A DNA stretch of 64,000 bases from Bacteroidota bacterium (lineage in GTDB: Bacteria; Bacteroidota; Bacteroidia; Bacteroidales; P3), in assembly GCA_023415495.1 (NCBI GenBank), contig JAEZKK010000023.1, positions 62,001 to 126,000 on the forward strand. Direction: 5' to 3'. The notes beneath the pieces were generated by a model that saw only the letters and a program-made list of their open reading frames with translations, did no database searches and was not told the DNA's origin. Within the stretch, counting starts at the first letter, position 1. Each line of letters begins with the position of its first letter. Below, piece by piece: positions 1-8,438 of the stretch. The position numbers and the translations under genes were made by a program.

Positions 1-1811
1 TCACTACGGGCAGTCTCTTTCAGTATTTCTTTTATCTGGCTTGGAGATAATTCTGGATTTGCCTCAAGCATTAGGGCAACAACTCCCGCTACCATTGGGC
101 TTGACATTGATGTCCCTGAAAGAGGATAAAACTTATAAGTCTTATTATTAAATTCAACGGTATAGGTATTTGGGAAACCATCGATATCTGTTGCAAATGA
201 ATTTATAGAAGAAATAACTCCAACACCAGGAGCTGAAACCTCTGGTCTTATTGCCTCATCAATTCTTGGTCCTTTGCTTGCGAAAACAGCTCTTGCTCCT
301 CCATCAAAACCATTTTTAACTCTTGCTTGATGAGCAGAAATAGAAATTACATCATCACATACAGCAGGCTCACCAACTCCGTAATTATTATCCCCAAAAA
401 GATAATTAACCCCCTTGCTTTCAAATTTATTTCCCCAGTTCCCTACTCCTGTTACTAAATTAGCAACATTCCATGCATGGATATTTGCATTATCAGACTT
501 CATTGCTAAAACTACTTTTATTCCTGAAAGAGGATTAGAAATTCTTATTTCCCATTCCTGAACACCTCTTTTACTTATTGGGGTAAAATCAGTACTACTT
601 AGTCTAAAAATCACAGAATCACCATTAATTAACTTATATGAATTTGAGATTACGTCATTATCAGATGTATTAGTCCAAGAGCTTGAATCTAATAGTTGCA
701 TAGTTGAGCTATATATTTCAAGTCTTGATGAAAAAGAATTATTGCTATCTCCAATTATTAAAACCGATTGTCCCCAATAATTTGGATTAGTATTAAAATC
801 AAATTCTATTCCTGTGCGTTTAATCTCATTATTAGTAAGATTTGTATTTATATGAAAGAAAGCATCCCCATTATTGCCACCACTTGAAACAAATACAACA
901 CCACTATTTGAAAGGGAAGAAATTGCTTGATCAAAGAGAGAGGTTCCATCTAATATTCCAAAATTATAAAGACCCCAGCTACCATTAATTACTAATCTTT
1001 TGCTTCTTTGTTCTGCCATATCATTCATCCATGAATAGGCATCAAGCAATGCTGCCTCATCAATTAGGAAAGTTGCAAATAAAAGTTGGGCATTTGGTGC
1101 TACTCCACGATAAATACTACCTCCTCCACCTCCAGAGGCAATTCCTGCAACATGGGTTCCATGATATCCAACATTATAAATATTATTTGTATCGCTTCCT
1201 GCTGCTATAAGTTCATTTTCTCCAATAAATACTCTTCCATAACTATAATTATTATTACTTGATGAGTATTCTCTAAATTGATCCCAAGCTCCTATTATTC
1301 TGTATTGAGTTAAGCTCGTATCATAGAAATTAGGATGAGTGTAATCGAATCCCCAATCAGTTACACCAATAATTACATCCTTCCCATCAAAACCTCTTGG
1401 AAGGTTATAGCCCTCATTTACCCAATCTGCATTAAGGTCATCTACTCCTTTCTTTACATTAGGGTTGGTAATCTTTCTTGATATTTCTATTTCTAATATA
1501 CCCTTGGTATTAATCACCTCTTCAACCCTATCTAAAGGGATGTAAAGAGTGTAAATATTACCAATCTTTGAGCCAATCAAACATCCTTTTGAAAGAATAT
1601 GACTCTCTGAAAAACTATCATTTGCTTTGATTAAAGCAGGTAAATAACTTTCGTTATTAATCACTCTTATTGGATAACGTTGAGAAAAAAACAATTCCTG
1701 ATTTTTAGATTTAGTATTAGAAATATAACCCCTAAGACCAGGGCCAATCTCTTGGCTAATAAGATTAAAAGAAAATAAAAAACTAAATAAAAAAAATATA
1801 ATTCTTTTCAT
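1..1811 (-). CDS. S8 (subtilisin-like) serine peptidase, 3' end cut by window edge
   Basis: Open reading frame on the minus strand from the ATG at 1811 to the window edge, with no stop, so the C-terminus is missing. The product begins with a signal peptide (MKRIIFFLFSFLFSFNLISQ). After a propeptide-like stretch the S8 catalytic triad is visible: Asp in GVTDWGFDYTHPNF, His in GYHGTHVAGIA, and Ser in GTSMSSPMVAG near the window edge. About 250 residues lie between His and Ser and include an insert of unclear fold, as in many long secreted Bacteroidota subtilases. It is probably exported. A T9SS sorting domain may follow the visible part but cannot be seen. The family assignment is secure; the substrate is unknown. 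Confidence 0.93.
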   Translation of the reverse strand, partial: MKRIIFFLFSFLFSFNLISQEIGPGLRGYISNTKSKNQELFFSQRYPIRVINNESYLPALIKANDSFSESHILSKGCLIGSKIGNIYTLYIPLDRVEEVINTKGILEIEISRKITNPNVKKGVDDLNADWVNEGYNLPRGFDGKDVIIGVTDWGFDYTHPNFYDTSLTQYRIIGAWDQFREYSSSNNNYSYGRVFIGENELIAAGSDTNNIYNVGYHGTHVAGIASGGGGGSIYRGVAPNAQLLFATFLIDEAALLDAYSWMNDMAEQRSKRLVINGSWGLYNFGILDGTSLFDQAISSLSNSGVVFVSSGGNNGDAFFHINTNLTNNEIKRTGIEFDFNTNPNYWGQSVLIIGDSNNSFSSRLEIYSSTMQLLDSSSWTNTSDNDVISNSYKLINGDSVIFRLSSTDFTPISKRGVQEWEIRISNPLSGIKVVLAMKSDNANIHAWNVANLVTGVGNWGNKFESKGVNYLFGDNNYGVGEPAVCDDVISISAHQARVKNGFDGGARAVFASKGPRIDEAIRPEVSAPGVGVISSINSFATDIDGFPNTYTVEFNNKTYKFYPLSGTSMSSPMVAGVVALMLEANPELSPSQIKEILKETARS

Positions 1812-1830
1812 AGTGGTAATTTTATAAATA

Positions 1831-1866
1831 AAAAAACAAAAGCGTTCTGCATAACACAAAACGCTT
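1831..1866 (-). terminator. Intrinsic terminator after the DUF2795 gene
   Basis: A 7-bp perfect stem, AAGCGTT (1840-1846) with AACGCTT (1860-1866), encloses a 13-nt loop. Read on the minus strand it is followed by a T-rich run. It lies between the DUF2795 stop and the subtilase start, so it separates the two minus-strand transcripts. Confidence 0.75.
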
Positions 1867-1876
1867 AAATAATTAA

Positions 1877-2098
1877 TTAATACTCATCTTCATGAAAAAA
1901 GAAATCTTCTTTTGTTGGGTAGTCTGTCCATATTTCTTCAATACTTTCATAAATCTCCCCCTCATCTTCAATTTCTGATAGATTCTCAATAACCTCAGCT
2001 GGAGCTCCGCTTCTTATTGCATAATCGATAAGCTCCTCCTTTGTTGCTGGCCATGGAGCATCTTCAAGTTTTGATGCTAATTCTAATGTCCAATACAT
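1877..2098 (-). CDS. DUF2795-type small acidic protein
   Basis: A 73-residue, strongly acidic protein starting MYWTLELASKLEDAPWPA and ending in FFFHEDEY. The pattern (PWPATKEELIDYAIRSGAP, then an EDEGEIYESIEEIW segment) matches the small DUF2795 proteins that are near-universal in Bacteroidota. No function is established for the family. It is cytoplasmic, with no signal peptide or membrane segment. It is followed by its own terminator and separated from the cobalamin adenosyltransferase gene by about 86 bp, so it may be transcribed alone. Confidence 0.88.
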   Translation of the reverse strand: MYWTLELASKLEDAPWPATKEELIDYAIRSGAPAEVIENLSEIEDEGEIYESIEEIWTDYPTKEDFFFHEDEY

Positions 2099-2184
2099 TT
2101 TAACAATATTTTAGATTATGTCCTTTGATTTGCAAAAGTAACATTATTTTCTAAACTACCAAACTTTCTGTAAGTTTTTTTCGT

Positions 2185-2757
2185 TTACAATGGTTTGTAA
2201 TAAACTTCTTTCCTCCCTAAATCCTTGATAATCTTTCTTGATAATACAAATAAATAATCTGACATTCTATTTATATAAATCAATATATTTTTATCAATTT
2301 CGCCTTCTTCATCGTTTAATCTATAAAGAATCCTCTCAGTTCGTCTTGTAATAGTCCTTGAAATATGAATATTAGAATAAACAATATCTCCAATAGGTAA
2401 TACAAAGCCATCAAAACCTCCAATAATTGATGTTATTTCATCAATCCAGTTTTCAATTTCTTCTATTTGTGAAGATTCAATAATAGGTAGGGATTTTAAT
2501 ATCTCAGAATTTTCACATGATATAATTGATTGAAAACTAAAAATAGTGTTAATTATCTTTTTTAAATTGTCAATATCCTTCTTATCTTTCAATTCACCAT
2601 TATCATATTTTGAAACTAAAATATCATAAGTATTCCCAAGAAAAGCATTTAACTCATCAAGACTTCCATAAGCCTCTACTCTAATGGAATATTTTTTTAC
2701 TCTTGTTCCACCCAAAAGAGAGGTTAATCCTTTATCTCCTGTCTTTGTGTAAATCAT
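2185..2757 (-). CDS. ATP:cob(I)alamin adenosyltransferase, PduO type
   Basis: 190 residues. The N-terminal MIYTKTGDKGLTSLLGGTR motif is the ATP-binding signature of PduO/MMAB adenosyltransferases. The central RRTERILYRL and C-terminal YINRMSDYLFVLSRKI are the other conserved blocks, where the Arg and Asp residues contact ATP and corrin. The enzyme transfers the adenosyl group from ATP to cob(I)alamin to make coenzyme B12. Length is normal for the family. The start codon overlaps the stop of the upstream nifU-like gene (TAATG), so the two are translationally coupled in a mrp-nifU-pduO operon. No cobalamin riboswitch is seen upstream. B12-dependent partners such as methylmalonyl-CoA mutase are not in the window. 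Confidence 0.92.
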   Translation of the reverse strand: MIYTKTGDKGLTSLLGGTRVKKYSIRVEAYGSLDELNAFLGNTYDILVSKYDNGELKDKKDIDNLKKIINTIFSFQSIISCENSEILKSLPIIESSQIEEIENWIDEITSIIGGFDGFVLPIGDIVYSNIHISRTITRRTERILYRLNDEEGEIDKNILIYINRMSDYLFVLSRKIIKDLGRKEVYYKPL

Positions 2758-3002
2758 TATATCCTTTCTACTCCTTTTATTTCTGGTAAAGCATCTATAA
2801 CCGCTGCCTCTACTCCGTTTTTCAAAGTCATTAAACTATATGGACATGCTCCACAACGACCTTGCAATTCAACATATACTACCTTATCATCTGTCATATG
2901 ATCAAATCTTAGATCTCCACCATCTCTTTGAAGATAAGGTCTTACTTGATCTAATACATTTTTTACCTTTGTTTCTAATTCTTGTTTTTCAATTGCTGTC
3001 AT
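2757..3002 (-). CDS. NifU C-terminal-domain Fe-S scaffold protein
   Basis: 81 residues consisting of a single NifU-like/Nfu domain. The cluster-binding CxxC is in GRCGACPYSLMTLKNGVEAA. Nfu proteins hold a [4Fe-4S] cluster at a dimer interface and deliver it to apo-targets. The gene sits between mrp (3-bp gap) and the cobalamin adenosyltransferase (1-bp overlap). Mrp is also an Fe-S carrier, so the pair forms a coherent Fe-S delivery unit. The N-terminal NifU scaffold domain is absent, as is normal for stand-alone Nfu. Confidence 0.92.
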   Translation of the reverse strand: MTAIEKQELETKVKNVLDQVRPYLQRDGGDLRFDHMTDDKVVYVELQGRCGACPYSLMTLKNGVEAAVIDALPEIKGVERI

Positions 3003-3004
3003 TT

Positions 3005-3835
3005 CTATTTTTTATTAAGTTTGTCAATTATCTTATCTGCTAAATTCATAAAAGCCTCTGCTTCTAACGATGAAAAGTCTAAACTTATTGGATTTCCTGT
3101 ATCGTTTCTTTCAGAAAGGTCTTGTGAAATTGGAATTTGAGAGAGAAAATCTATTTCTAATTCTTCAGACAATTTCTTTCCTCCATCCTTACCAAAAATA
3201 TAGTATTTATTATCAGGCAGCTCCTTAGGAGTAAAGTATGCCATATTCTCAACTAATCCTAAAACAGGGATATTAATATCCTTGTCTCTAAACATATTAA
3301 CTGCTCTTCTTACATCGTCAACTGCCAATTCCTGAGGTGTTGTTACAAAAACAGAACCTGAAACTTTAAAAAGTTGTGCAAGTGTCAGTTGAACATCTCC
3401 AGTTCCTGGAGGCATATCAAGAATTAAAAAGTCTAACTCACCCCAAAGCGTTTCACTAAGCAATTGAATTAATGTGTTTGATGCCATAGGGCCTCTCCAC
3501 ATTAAAGCCTTTGTAGTATCTACAAAGAAACCTACTGACATAAGTTTAATTCCGAATTTTTCAAAAGGGATAATGTAAGACACACCATCAATTTCCCTTC
3601 CCATTACATCTTCATTCTTTATATTAAAAAGGGTTGGAATCGAGGGTCCGTATATATCACTATCGGCTAAGCCTACTGCATAACCTTTTTTTGCTAAGGA
3701 AAGAGCTAAGTTTACTGCGACAGTGCTTTTCCCAACCCCTCCTTTACCACTTCCAACAGCAATAATATGCTTTACCCCTTTCATAGCTTTTTCAATCTTT
3801 AAATCTCTTTGTCTTTGTTGTTCAAATATATTCAT
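3005..3835 (-). CDS. mrp: Mrp/NBP35-family P-loop ATPase, Fe-S carrier
   Basis: 276 residues. The deviant Walker A motif GSGKGGVGKST lies near residues 29-39, followed by DSDIYGPS and LDMPPGTGD, all typical of Mrp/ApbC. The family carries and transfers Fe-S clusters in an ATP-dependent way. Two departures from the enterobacterial form are visible. There is no N-terminal DUF59 domain, because the P-loop begins only about 28 residues in. The usual CxxC after VENMxYF is replaced by VENMAYFTPKELPDNKYY, with no cysteine. I recall that Bacteroidota Mrp proteins often lack this CxxC. First gene of the mrp-nifU-pduO operon, transcribed divergently from the DRTGG gene. Confidence 0.92.
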   Translation of the reverse strand: MNIFEQQRQRDLKIEKAMKGVKHIIAVGSGKGGVGKSTVAVNLALSLAKKGYAVGLADSDIYGPSIPTLFNIKNEDVMGREIDGVSYIIPFEKFGIKLMSVGFFVDTTKALMWRGPMASNTLIQLLSETLWGELDFLILDMPPGTGDVQLTLAQLFKVSGSVFVTTPQELAVDDVRRAVNMFRDKDINIPVLGLVENMAYFTPKELPDNKYYIFGKDGGKKLSEELEIDFLSQIPISQDLSERNDTGNPISLDFSSLEAEAFMNLADKIIDKLNKK

Positions 3836-3893
3836 TTCGTTTAATCTTTAAATACTCTTAATACATCCTATAAAATAATTTGTATTCGAGCCA

Positions 3894-3901
3894 CAAAGAT
3901 A
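3894..3901 (-). promoter_or_regulatory. -7 element (TATCTTTG) for mrp
   Basis: On the minus strand TATCTTTG matches the Bacteroidota -7 consensus TAnnTTTG. It lies about 60 bp upstream of the mrp start and faces away from the divergent plus-strand -7 element at 3943-3950. No clear -33 TTTG is seen at 19 bp. Confidence 0.6.
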
Positions 3902-3942
3902 TTAAAAAAATTGAGTATTTCTTAAGTTGATTATTTTTTTAC

Positions 3943-3950
3943 TATCTTTG
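3943..3950 (+). promoter_or_regulatory. -7 element (TATCTTTG) for the DRTGG/hydrogenase-like operon
   Basis: TATCTTTG on the plus strand matches the Bacteroidota -7 consensus. The ATG of the DRTGG gene is at 4002, giving a leader of roughly 45 nt. A TTG lies 13 bp upstream, closer than the usual 19 bp, so the -33 box is poor. Confidence 0.6.
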
Positions 3951-4001
3951 TCAGTTGTTATTCAAAAAAATAGAATATTATTATTTCAAGTATTGAATTA
4001 A

Positions 4002-4346
4002 ATGAGAATTAAAGAAATTGCCCAGTTTATTGATGCCAAGGTATTAACCTGCCCAGAAAAGATTGAAGGAGAGGTAAAATATGGATTTGCTTCAGATTTA
4101 ATGAGTGATGTATTAACCTTAAGAGAAGATGAAGTTATGCTAATCACAGGTCTATGTAATCTCCAAACAATTAGGACAGCCGAAATGGCTGATATTAGCG
4201 TAATACTTTTAGTTAGAGACAAAAAACCTAATGAAGAAATGATTGAATTAGCTATTGATAATAATTTAATTATTCTTCAAACAAAACATTCTATGTTTAG
4301 AACTGTAGGTATTTTATACAAAAATGGACTAAACCCAGTATACTAA
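4002..4346 (+). CDS. DRTGG-domain protein
   Basis: 114 residues covering a single DRTGG domain (MRIKEIAQFIDAKVLTCPE to the C-terminus), the alpha/beta fold also found in HPr kinases and CBS-linked proteins. The VxxGFASDLMSDVLT and later LIILQTKHSMF blocks are recognisable. The family probably senses a ligand, but no biochemical role is fixed. First of three closely spaced genes; the next encodes a SpoIIAB/RsbW-like ATPase and the third a [FeFe]-hydrogenase-like protein. The same set recurs next to hydrogenase genes in anaerobes such as Clostridia and Thermotogae, which suggests a regulatory module (inference from gene order). Confidence 0.8.
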   Translation: MRIKEIAQFIDAKVLTCPEKIEGEVKYGFASDLMSDVLTLREDEVMLITGLCNLQTIRTAEMADISVILLVRDKKPNEEMIELAIDNNLIILQTKHSMFRTVGILYKNGLNPVY

Positions 4347-4362
4347 ATTAATAGAACTTATT

Positions 4363-4776
4363 ATGCATTTTGAATATAATGTTATTGAAGGAGATTTTGC
4401 AAATGCTGGGAAAGCTTCAAGTGAAATAAAAAAAACAATGAAGCAATTAAATATCGATTCTCAGAAAATAAAAAGAATGGTAGTTGCAGTTTATGAAGCT
4501 GAAGTAAATGCAATAGCACATGCCTATGGGGGAAATATTTATGTTGATATTGATTCTGAAAAAATCTCAGTTATTATTAAGGACACTGGACCGGGAATTA
4601 AGGATATTGAATTAGCAATGCAACAAGGTTACTCTACTGCATCTGCAAAAGTTAGAGAAATGGGATTTGGAGCAGGAATGGGGCTACCAAATATTAAAAA
4701 TAATGTTGACCATTTAGATATAAAATCAGAGATAGGAGTTGGTACTGAGATAAAAATGGTTGTGAACTTTACCTAA
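4363..4776 (+). CDS. Anti-sigma-factor-like histidine-kinase-type ATPase (SpoIIAB/RsbW fold)
   Basis: 137 residues that are essentially one HATPase_c domain. The N-box is YEAEVNAIAHAY, the G1 box DTGPGI and the G2 box GFGAGMGLPNI, all intact, so ATP binding is expected. There is no H-box or receiver. The closest functional analogues are anti-sigma serine kinases, whose targets are small STAS proteins or sigma factors. No such partner is adjacent, so its target is unknown. It is 16 bp after the DRTGG gene and 12 bp before the hydrogenase-like gene, indicating one operon. Confidence 0.85.
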   Translation: MHFEYNVIEGDFANAGKASSEIKKTMKQLNIDSQKIKRMVVAVYEAEVNAIAHAYGGNIYVDIDSEKISVIIKDTGPGIKDIELAMQQGYSTASAKVREMGFGAGMGLPNIKNNVDHLDIKSEIGVGTEIKMVVNFT

Positions 4777-4788
4777 TAAATATTGATT

Positions 4789-6162
4789 ATGAAAGATAGT
4801 TTCTTTTATCATGCTTTAAAAATTGACCAAGATAGATGTTTTGGATGTTCATTATGCATGCGAAAATGTCCAACTGAAGCAATTAGAGTAAGAAATGGAA
4901 AAGCACAAATATATGGGAATAGATGTATTGACTGTGGAGATTGTTTTAAGGTATGTCCATCAGGAGCTGTTTACGTTGCTCAGGACGATTTTGAAAACAT
5001 CTATAATTACTCTACAAGAGTAGTCCTAATGCCTTCTGTATTCCCAGGTCAATTTGCCGAAAATTTCAGTGCATCCTTAATCCATTCTGTTTTGCTTGAT
5101 ATAGGATTTACTAATGTTATTGAAGTAGAGGCTTCAGCAATGATTCACAGCCAATTGACAAGTCAATATATTGAAGAACGAAATGACAAAAAACCTTTAA
5201 TTTCAACTTTCTGCCCAGCAATTGTCAGATTAATTCAAGTAAAATTTCCAGCTCTTGTTGATAACCTTATCCCTATCAAAGCTCCAGTAGATTTAACTGC
5301 AAATTATATAAGAAAAAAACTAATTGATTCAGGAATTCATGAAGAAGAAATTGGCATATTCTATATAACCCCTTGTGCTGCAAAAATTGCTGCAACAAAG
5401 AGTCCTGTTGGAGAAGAAAAATCAAGTGTGGATGGAGTATTAAATATGGATACTATGTATAATAAGGTTTTGATGAAACTAAAAAATACAGATAAGGATT
5501 ATAAACTAAAGACCATAGCTAATGATTTGAATTCAGATTGTGTAATTTTCTCAATGACAAATGGTGAGAAGAGATTAAATAATTGCAAAAAATCATTTGC
5601 AATAGACGAAATTCATAACGTTATTGAATTTTTAGACAGGGTTGAAAACGATGAAATTGAAGACCTTGACTTCTTAGAACTTAGAGCATGTGATCAAGGT
5701 TGCCCAGGTGGTGTTCTCACTATTGGGAATCGTTTTGTGATAAATGACAGAGTTATGTTAAGAGCCAAAAAAATTGCTGAAAGAGAAAGAAGAGGTGAAA
5801 CCACTCGAAGAAAAGAAATATATGAATACGAAGAGGAATTATTAAACAACTCAAAGGTAGGGAAAATCCTTCCTCGTTCTATGATGGTCTTGGATAATGA
5901 TATTTCAATAGCATTTCAAAAGCTAACTAAGATTAAAGAACTTGAGGCAAAATTGCCTCAAATTGATTGTAGTGTATGTGGAGCTCCATCTTGTAGAGCA
6001 TTAGCTGAGGATATTGCTTGTGAAAAAGCCTCATTGGTCGATTGTGTGTTTATCCAGAGAAATTTAGAAAATAGAGAATCCATGTCTAATAATGAATCAA
6101 TTGAAATAATGAAAAAGATTTGGGGAGGAGAAATTCTTGACGATTATATTCTTAATAAATAG
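4789..6162 (+). CDS. [FeFe]-hydrogenase-like iron-sulfur protein, probably sensory
   Basis: I use the ATG at 4789; an in-frame TTG two codons upstream is less likely. The 457-residue product has three parts. First comes a 2x[4Fe-4S] ferredoxin region (Cys 17, 20, 23, 27 and 46, 49, 52, 56). Next is the hydrogenase large-subunit core with motif L1 as STFCPA (Cys142), L2 as TPCAAK (Cys196) and L3 as CDQGCPGG (Cys301, Cys305). Last is a C-terminal 4Fe-4S domain (Cys 394, 397, 402, 411). All four H-cluster cysteine ligands are kept. The proton-relay cysteine just before the L1 ligand (TSCC in catalytic enzymes) is Phe. Such substitutions occur in sensory or low-activity [FeFe] groups. No HydE/F/G maturases or diaphorase subunits are in the window. 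Confidence 0.85.
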   Translation: MKDSFFYHALKIDQDRCFGCSLCMRKCPTEAIRVRNGKAQIYGNRCIDCGDCFKVCPSGAVYVAQDDFENIYNYSTRVVLMPSVFPGQFAENFSASLIHSVLLDIGFTNVIEVEASAMIHSQLTSQYIEERNDKKPLISTFCPAIVRLIQVKFPALVDNLIPIKAPVDLTANYIRKKLIDSGIHEEEIGIFYITPCAAKIAATKSPVGEEKSSVDGVLNMDTMYNKVLMKLKNTDKDYKLKTIANDLNSDCVIFSMTNGEKRLNNCKKSFAIDEIHNVIEFLDRVENDEIEDLDFLELRACDQGCPGGVLTIGNRFVINDRVMLRAKKIAERERRGETTRRKEIYEYEEELLNNSKVGKILPRSMMVLDNDISIAFQKLTKIKELEAKLPQIDCSVCGAPSCRALAEDIACEKASLVDCVFIQRNLENRESMSNNESIEIMKKIWGGEILDDYILNK

Positions 6163-6182
6163 TAAAACCAATTTAAACTTCA

Positions 6183-7595
6183 ATGAAATTATCTATTAAA
6201 ATACTTTTTCTATTTTTTCTATCCTGCAATTTGAGTTTTATTTCAAATTTGAATTGTCAAAATATTAGAATATCTGGTGTTGGAGAGAATATTGAAGGAA
6301 AAGAAATCAGATTATTACAAACTCTTGATTTACTTACAAAATACGAGAAAGAAATTGATTCGTATTTTATTAAAGACTCTAGTTTTAGTTTTGAACTTTC
6401 ATTAGAAGAATCAAAAATTATTTCCCTTAGAATTGAAGCATATAACTTTAGGTTTATTGCCCAACCAGGTAAAAATTATAGATTAAGAATATTACCTTTC
6501 AACTATAATTTAAGTGATTCGATTAATACACTTTTCTATGAGGTCAATCTCCCTATAATTATTGAAAACGAAAATGATTTAAATAAAGAATTATATATTT
6601 TTGATTCAGTGATTAATAATTATCTAATTGAAAATAGCAGAGAGATTCTTGTCCTAAGAAATAAAAAATTAATTGACTCCCTTTTCAAAACAATTGAATA
6701 TTTGAAATCAAAGACTAATGATGAATATTTAAAAAATTATATAGATTATTCAAGTGCTGTGCTGTTATATTCTTCAAGATTAAAAAGCAAAGAACAAATT
6801 AAAAGAGATTTATTTTACAACAAACCTATTCTTTACGATAATCTCGGATATATGAACTGTTTCGAAACTATATATGGAAATTACTTTTCTAAAGGCAATA
6901 AAAACATTAGTACAAACAAATTAGACTTTTGGTTAGCTAAAAAAGATTATTTCTCAATTATAGACACATTAGGTATTGATACTTTATTAAGAAATGAAAT
7001 ATTTAGGGAATTGGTTTTATTGCAAGGGATGAAAGAAGCCTATTTTTCAAAAAACTATATTAATTACGAAGTAATTGAGATGATAAAAAAACTCTCTTTT
7101 GAAACAAAATTTATAGAACACAGAAGGATTTCTGAAAACCTAATAAATTATTTATTAAGTAAATCATTCAAAGGAACTAAGGCTAAAGATTTTACTTTAA
7201 CCACTATCGAAGGGAAAGAAATCTCATTAAATAAACTACCTAACAAGCCAAGTATTATTTCATTTGTCAAATTAAGCGAGATACCTTCACTTAAAGAATT
7301 AAACATACTTCACAATTTAATCGATTCTCTAAAAGACAATTATAATATTATCACAATCACTTGTGATAGAAATATGGAAACAACATATAATTTTAAGGTT
7401 AATTCGAAAATAGGTTCAAAATACAAGTGGGACTTTATACATTTTGATAATAAATGGAGTTTATTAGAGGCTTATAATATTAGAGTCTTTCCAACATTTA
7501 TACTTGTAAATAATCAAGGAGAAATACTCCAAAATCCTATGAAAAATCCTTCAGAAGGTGGTTTATACCAACTAATACCTAAAAAAGTAGAGTAA
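6183..7595 (+). CDS. Secreted thioredoxin-fold protein without CxxC (TlpA-like)
   Basis: 470 residues with a signal peptide (MKLSIKILFLFFLSCNLSFI, cleavage near NCQ). An N-terminal beta-rich segment resembles the DUF4369-type domain that precedes TlpA domains in Bacteroidota. A helical middle follows, and then a C-terminal thioredoxin-like fold from about residue 335 (KAKDFTLTTIEGKEISL ... IRVFPTFILVNNQGEIL). The place where TlpA carries WCxxC reads FVKLSEIPS, so the redox cysteines are absent. A disulfide role is therefore unlikely; it may be structural or binding. It starts 20 bp after the hydrogenase-like gene and could be co-transcribed with it, though no functional link is evident. Confidence 0.7.
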   Translation: MKLSIKILFLFFLSCNLSFISNLNCQNIRISGVGENIEGKEIRLLQTLDLLTKYEKEIDSYFIKDSSFSFELSLEESKIISLRIEAYNFRFIAQPGKNYRLRILPFNYNLSDSINTLFYEVNLPIIIENENDLNKELYIFDSVINNYLIENSREILVLRNKKLIDSLFKTIEYLKSKTNDEYLKNYIDYSSAVLLYSSRLKSKEQIKRDLFYNKPILYDNLGYMNCFETIYGNYFSKGNKNISTNKLDFWLAKKDYFSIIDTLGIDTLLRNEIFRELVLLQGMKEAYFSKNYINYEVIEMIKKLSFETKFIEHRRISENLINYLLSKSFKGTKAKDFTLTTIEGKEISLNKLPNKPSIISFVKLSEIPSLKELNILHNLIDSLKDNYNIITITCDRNMETTYNFKVNSKIGSKYKWDFIHFDNKWSLLEAYNIRVFPTFILVNNQGEILQNPMKNPSEGGLYQLIPKKVE

Positions 7596-7655
7596 ATCAC
7601 TTTTATTCTATGAATTACTTAATGGATTTAAAAATGTTTGTTTAAAAAAATCATG

Positions 7656-7663
7656 TATATTTG
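7656..7663 (+). promoter_or_regulatory. -7 element (TATATTTG) for the GT2 gene
   Basis: TATATTTG followed by CAAATG fits the Bacteroidota -7 box. A TTTG lies upstream at 7637-7640, 15 bp away, which is short of the ideal spacing. The gene start is at 7690, giving a leader of about 20 nt. Confidence 0.6.
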
Positions 7664-7689
7664 CAAATGAAAAATAAATAAGAAGAATT

Positions 7690-8415
7690 ATGAGCGACAG
7701 TATAGTAATTATTCCAACATATAACGAAAAAGAAAACATTGAGAATATAATACGTAAGGTCTTTTCCTTAGAAAAAGATTTTAATGTTCTTATTATTGAA
7801 GATAATTCTCCGGATGGCACTGCTGATATAGTTAAAAGACTAATTGATGAGTTCCCTCAAAGACTTTTTATCGAAGAAAGAAAAGGTAAATTAGGACTTG
7901 GCACAGCATATATTCATGGTTTTAAATGGGCATTAGCTAATAATTATGATTATATATTTGAAATGGATGCTGATTTTTCTCATAATCCTGATGATTTACT
8001 CCGACTATATGATGCTTGCTCTAAGGGGGCTGATATGTCAATAGGTTCAAGATATGTAGATGGAAAAATCTCTGTTGTAAATTGGCCAATTGGTAGAGTT
8101 ATTATGTCTTATTATGCCTCGTCTTATGTTAGGATGATAACAGGGATGGATGTTATGGATGCAACTGCAGGATTTGCATGTTATAAAAAATCTTTATTAG
8201 AAAAAATCAATTTAGATAAGGTTAAATTTGTAGGATATGCCTTTCAAATTGAGATGAAATATACTGCATTCAAATTAAACTCAATTATCGTTGAAATTCC
8301 AATAATATTCACAGATAGAGTCCTAGGACAATCAAAGATGAGCATGAAAATATTTAAAGAAGCTTTCTTTGGAGTTTGGAACCTAAGATTTAGAAATTGG
8401 AAGAAATACAAATAA
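7690..8415 (+). CDS. Polyprenol-phosphate mannosyltransferase-like GT2
   Basis: 241 residues forming a single GT-A domain without the C-terminal membrane region of larger family members. The N-terminus VIIPTYNEKENIENI, the nucleotide-binding EDNSPDGTADIV, and the metal-binding EMDADFSHNP are diagnostic of dolichol-phosphate mannose synthase-like enzymes. So are the C-terminal EIPIIFTDRVLGQSKMS residues. The enzyme would charge a polyprenyl phosphate with a hexose from a nucleotide sugar at the inner membrane, feeding periplasmic glycosylation. The exact sugar cannot be told from sequence. It has its own -7 box and is followed 23 bp later by an S9 peptidase gene. Confidence 0.9.
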   Translation: MSDSIVIIPTYNEKENIENIIRKVFSLEKDFNVLIIEDNSPDGTADIVKRLIDEFPQRLFIEERKGKLGLGTAYIHGFKWALANNYDYIFEMDADFSHNPDDLLRLYDACSKGADMSIGSRYVDGKISVVNWPIGRVIMSYYASSYVRMITGMDVMDATAGFACYKKSLLEKINLDKVKFVGYAFQIEMKYTAFKLNSIIVEIPIIFTDRVLGQSKMSMKIFKEAFFGVWNLRFRNWKKYK

Positions 8416-8438
8416 ACATATATTAAAGAAAATAAAAG

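Noticed and set aside
2185..2757. Cobalamin riboswitch regulating the adenosyltransferase gene
   Set aside because: The gene is inside an operon with 1-3 bp gaps, and the mrp leader is about 50 nt, too short for a B12 riboswitch.
4783..4788. TTG start for the hydrogenase-like gene
   Set aside because: An ATG lies two codons downstream and gives the normal ferredoxin N-terminus.
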